NCBI RefSeq assembly: GCF_010183535.1
Contig: NC_071332.1
Coordinates: 8,122,001 to 8,186,000, forward strand
DNA length: 64,000 bases
Source of the DNA: Caenorhabditis remanei
Taxonomy: Eukaryota; Nematoda; Chromadorea; Rhabditida; Rhabditidae
Reading direction: 5' to 3'
Shown: piece by piece, positions 62,483 to 64,000 of the stretch
Layout: each line of letters opens with the position of its first letter
Position numbering within the stretch: the first letter of the stretch is position 1
Position numbers and translations under genes: made by a program
The notes under the pieces: generated by a model
Seen by the model: only the letters and a program-made list of their open reading frames with translations
The model's database searches: none
What the model was told of the DNA's origin: nothing

Positions 62483-63165
62483 CTGAAAATACACGTGAGG
62501 TCGTCATAAAATGTGCGGGGGGTTTTGGGTTAATCGGATGAGAAAACAGTAGTAGGTTTTGGAGAATTTCATGAATTCGGGATGAAGATATTCTTCACAC
62601 CTGGATGAGTCAAGTTTGCACGTGGAAGGCTATTTTTGCAACTTTACAGCACTTTATGTTCTTTCTTTTTTTGTAAAATTAAATATGGTTTTGATGTATG
62701 TACAAAAAGATTAGATGAGAAAATAAGGCGATTAAGCATTTGTGCAGAAACCGAAAAATTAAAAATTGGTACAAGATGTTGGTACATTTTTATGAGAATC
62801 AAATGTATTCATTTCCATTTCGCCCCCCTTCCGGCCCAGAAAATCATTTTCAAACCTGTTTTCAATTTACCGAAACTGTAATTTTATCGTTTTCCGTGGG
62901 AGTACAACTGATAATAATTCGATCATAAACTTGATAATAGGCTCCGCCCATTTCTATTCTATTTAAGTTCTCTCCGGACTTTTGCTCTATTTCGGAACAG
63001 ACTCGTCTCAATTTCGAGTGACGACGTCAACATGAATCCAAGTTTCCGTCATTAGATAGCGTGCGATTCTTGTTTGAAATCTGATAGACATGCATGAGAA
63101 CTCCAATCCCAATTTCTTTTTTCTCAGTTCGGTATTCATTTTTTCTAGTTTTTTTTGCAGGAGAC
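62483..63165. other. Region between NPHP4-like exons and acid phosphatase start
   Basis: No clear exon apart from the possible small minus-strand exon near 62602-62631. It includes the acid phosphatase upstream region, with an acceptor TTTTTTGCAG at 63151-63160 just before the ATG. Confidence 0.35.
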
Positions 63166-64000
63166 ATGACATCGATTCGTGCACTTTTTGTATTCATCGC
63201 AATATTCTCAAGTATAGAAAGTAGGAGATTAGAGTTTGTACAAGCACTGTGGAGACATGGAGATCGTGCTCCATTGCATCTACCGTATCCGAATGATTTG
63301 TATACGGAAAAGTCGTGGTCTAGAGGATGGGGACAATTGACTTCGGTGAGTTGTATTTTAGCATACAAATTAAAATATTAGGACTGGAAAAGGAATTCTC
63401 TGTAACTCAGGAAAATGTCTTTGATTCAAAAAATAGAGAATCTGTCAAGCATTCACATCTGCTTCCCCTGTACTAACTTGAATCTTTTTCAGATTGGAAT
63501 GCAACAACTCCATGAGCTAGGCGACTTCTTTAGACATCAATATGTGGATACTGGATTCATCCCAGCCAACTTCTCAGTTAAAGAGGTATTCACAACTTCC
63601 AAATTTCTAAACTCTCAAATTTCTACATTCCAGGTTTATCTCCGATCTTCTGATTCTGACCGAGCCCTTGTCTCTGCTCAAGCCTTTCTCTACGGTTTGT
63701 ATCCAGCTGCTGGCGGATATCAATGGAGTGCAGATACCGATTGGCAGCCTCTTCCAGTACATGCTTCCACTCCAGGCCAACCTGATTTGGTGAGTTTTCC
63801 GATCCAATGTACAGTTGTTCTTATGATTTCTTATCTTCAATGCGTCAGAAAGATTAGAAACATACGTAAGAAGAACTGATAAGAAATCCCTATTTCCGGA
63901 GCATGAACTCATCGGAGACTACATTCAAACTGTGTTTTTTGAGGTGTGCAAACCAACTGCCATTAAATGTGCTCGTCATGAAACTCTCGTTTCTCAAGGA
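63166..64000 (+). CDS. Histidine acid phosphatase, secreted (partial; frame break seen)
   Basis: Exons 63166-63345, 63493-63585 and 63634-63789 join in frame to 143 residues; the gene continues past the window. The protein belongs to the branch-2 histidine acid phosphatases (worm pho/acp families). A signal peptide (SIRALFVFIAIFSSIES) precedes the catalytic motif R30-H31-G32-D33-R34-A-P. Further family blocks are GWGQLTSIGMQQLHELG, VYLRSSDSDRALVSAQ and DWQPLPVHASTPG. After 63789 the next family-like block (RLETYVRRTDKKSLFPEHE, from 63851 to the end) is in another reading frame, and no GT-AG intron I can find joins them without a stop. It may be a frameshift, a pseudogene, an unusual splice or a base error. 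It resembles the pho genes near R13H4; I am not sure which. Confidence 0.75.

Noticed and set aside
1..64000. CRISPR arrays, prokaryotic operons, phage or plasmid features
   Set aside because: Introns, trans-splice acceptors and gene content are clearly eukaryotic; no regularly spaced direct-repeat arrays are present.

Overview
The window looks like a nematode autosome, almost certainly Caenorhabditis elegans. It is AT-rich, has many 40-60 bp introns ending in TTTTCAG, compact genes with trans-splice-type acceptors just before their ATGs, a cuticle collagen, an Sre-type chemoreceptor and palindromic DNA elements. Several proteins match what I remember of chromosome V genes on clones F55A11, D2023 and R13H4 (syx-5, sel-11, pyc-1, col-158). 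That assignment is from memory. Exon models were built by hand from splice signals and reading-frame continuity; every complete model closes in frame.

Layout. 1-8.3 kb: the start of a secreted protein (-), then syntaxin-5 and the HRD1-type ubiquitin ligase SEL-11 (+, possibly one operon), then an EF-hand mitochondrial carrier (+). 8.9-13.4 kb: an LCLAT1/ALCAT1-type acyltransferase with a palindromic MITE in an intron, followed by a 1.6 kb near-perfect palindrome. 14.9-24.1 kb: a sigma-GST-like protein and a histidine-phosphatase-fold protein that both appear to have lost a catalytic residue, a double RING-CH membrane protein (-) and a small repeat-bearing protein. 25.6-30 kb: an Sre-like receptor. 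33.6 kb: a soluble cytochrome b5. 35.9-46 kb: a single-C2 synaptotagmin-14/16-like gene (-) with a 6 kb intron. 47.7-52 kb: pyruvate carboxylase (-). 53.9-55.7 kb: a second double RING-CH protein (+). 55.9-60 kb: a GNAT acetyltransferase and a mercaptopyruvate sulfurtransferase (-, possibly one operon), head-to-head with an ADCK1-like UbiB kinase (+). 60.4-61.5 kb: a cuticle collagen. 61.8-64 kb: exons for a nephrocystin-4 C-terminal domain (-) and the 5' part of a histidine acid phosphatase (+).

The genes are mostly unrelated housekeeping and accessory loci. The themes I see are secretory-pathway functions at the left end (SNARE plus ERAD ligase), mitochondrial functions (SCaMC carrier, pyruvate carboxylase, ADCK1, perhaps the sulfurtransferase), and four predicted proteins that keep a fold while losing catalytic or Ca2+-binding residues (GST-like, histidine phosphatase-like, the C2 protein) or that show a reading-frame break (acid phosphatase). 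I did not find a new multi-gene system. The least explained items are the double RING-CH family, the large double-TIR palindrome, the GC-rich block near 5.2-5.6 kb, and the NPHP4 exons beside the acid phosphatase.
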